Shown in pieces: positions 5,328 to 5,515 of a DNA stretch of 5,515 bases. Location: NCBI GenBank assembly GCA_002392705.1, contig DGHP01000194.1, positions 5,902 to 11,416 on the forward strand, written 5' to 3'. How positions within the stretch are numbered: position 1 is the stretch's first letter; each line of letters starts with the position of its first letter. This DNA is from Lachnospiraceae bacterium UBA3845. Its GTDB lineage: Bacteria > Bacillota > Clostridia > Lachnospirales > Lachnospiraceae. Both the position numbers and the translations under genes were made by a program. The notes under the pieces are model-generated. The model made no database searches, was not told the DNA's origin, and was given only the letters and a program-made list of their open reading frames with translations.

Positions 5328-5515
5328 ATGGCGGCAACGATTCTGGACCAGCTGGCGGATTACGCGCGCCTGCGGGTGAAAGAGGCAAAGGAGCGGGTAT
5401 CCGCGGAGAAGATGGAGAAGAAGGCGCGCGCGGCCGCGGCCGCTGACCCGGGGGAGCCGTTCCGGTTTGAAAAGGCACTGGGGCGGCCCGGGCTGAGCTT
5501 CATCTGCGAGTGCAA
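5328..5515 (+). CDS. trpC: Indole-3-glycerol phosphate synthase (TrpC), N-terminal part
   Basis: TrpC closes the indole ring of carboxyphenylaminodeoxyribulose phosphate, releasing CO2 and water, the fourth step from chorismate. Only 62 complete codons are in the window; the frame is still open at the edge. The visible residues match the family N-terminus: MAATILDQLADYARLRV (1-17), then FEKAL-x-RPGLSFICEC (47-62). The last segment is the first beta strand of the TIM barrel, and the family continues with KKASPSKG, which contains the catalytic lysine. The final two bases, AA, fit a lysine codon next. An alanine-rich, Asp-Pro-Gly segment (residues 33-42) replaces the usual short linker between the helical extension and the barrel. 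No sign of a TrpC-TrpF fusion can be judged from this fragment. Confidence 0.92.
   Translation, partial: MAATILDQLADYARLRVKEAKERVSAEKMEKKARAAAAADPGEPFRFEKALGRPGLSFICEC

Noticed and set aside
1..5515. CRISPR array, mobile element, tRNA or rRNA gene, defence system
   Set aside because: No spaced direct repeats, transposase-like frames, cloverleaf sequences or relevant protein motifs were seen on either strand.

Overview
The window looks like chromosomal DNA from a moderately GC-rich member of the Clostridia (Bacillota), probably Lachnospiraceae-like. Three things point there: a tryptophan-specific T-box riboswitch in front of trpE (a Bacillota regulatory style), strong AGGAGG-type ribosome binding sites, and a Gly/Pro-linked secreted beta-helix protein of a kind I associate with gut Clostridia. 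The taxonomic call is inference; no rRNA or marker gene is present.

Layout, all on the + strand. Positions 3-1373 hold the 3' part of a gene for a secreted, acidic beta-helix protein; its start lies outside the window. Positions 1374-1965 contain no protein gene but are well filled: a sigma-A-type promoter (1448-1476), an inverted repeat just downstream of it (1499-1516), and a tRNA-Trp-sensing T-box leader (about 1540-1843) ending in an intrinsic terminator. Then come trpE (1966-3447), trpG (3532-4116), trpD (4218-5240) and the first 62 codons of trpC (5328 to the window end).

The trp genes form one biosynthetic operon. TrpE and TrpG together make anthranilate from chorismate and glutamine, TrpD attaches the phosphoribosyl group from PRPP, and TrpC continues to indole-3-glycerol phosphate. 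Control is probably two-layered: uncharged tRNA-Trp should stabilise the antiterminator and permit transcription into trpE, and TrpE keeps the motifs associated with feedback inhibition by tryptophan.

The pathway itself is ordinary. The points worth a second look are in the spacers. The intercistronic gaps are long (84, 101 and 87 nt). The trpE-trpG gap carries two hairpins and a possible 10-codon upstream ORF whose stop overlaps the trpG start as ATGA. The trpD-trpC gap carries a perfect 8-bp inverted repeat with a competing pairing. I see no novel defence, mobile or CRISPR-type system here.
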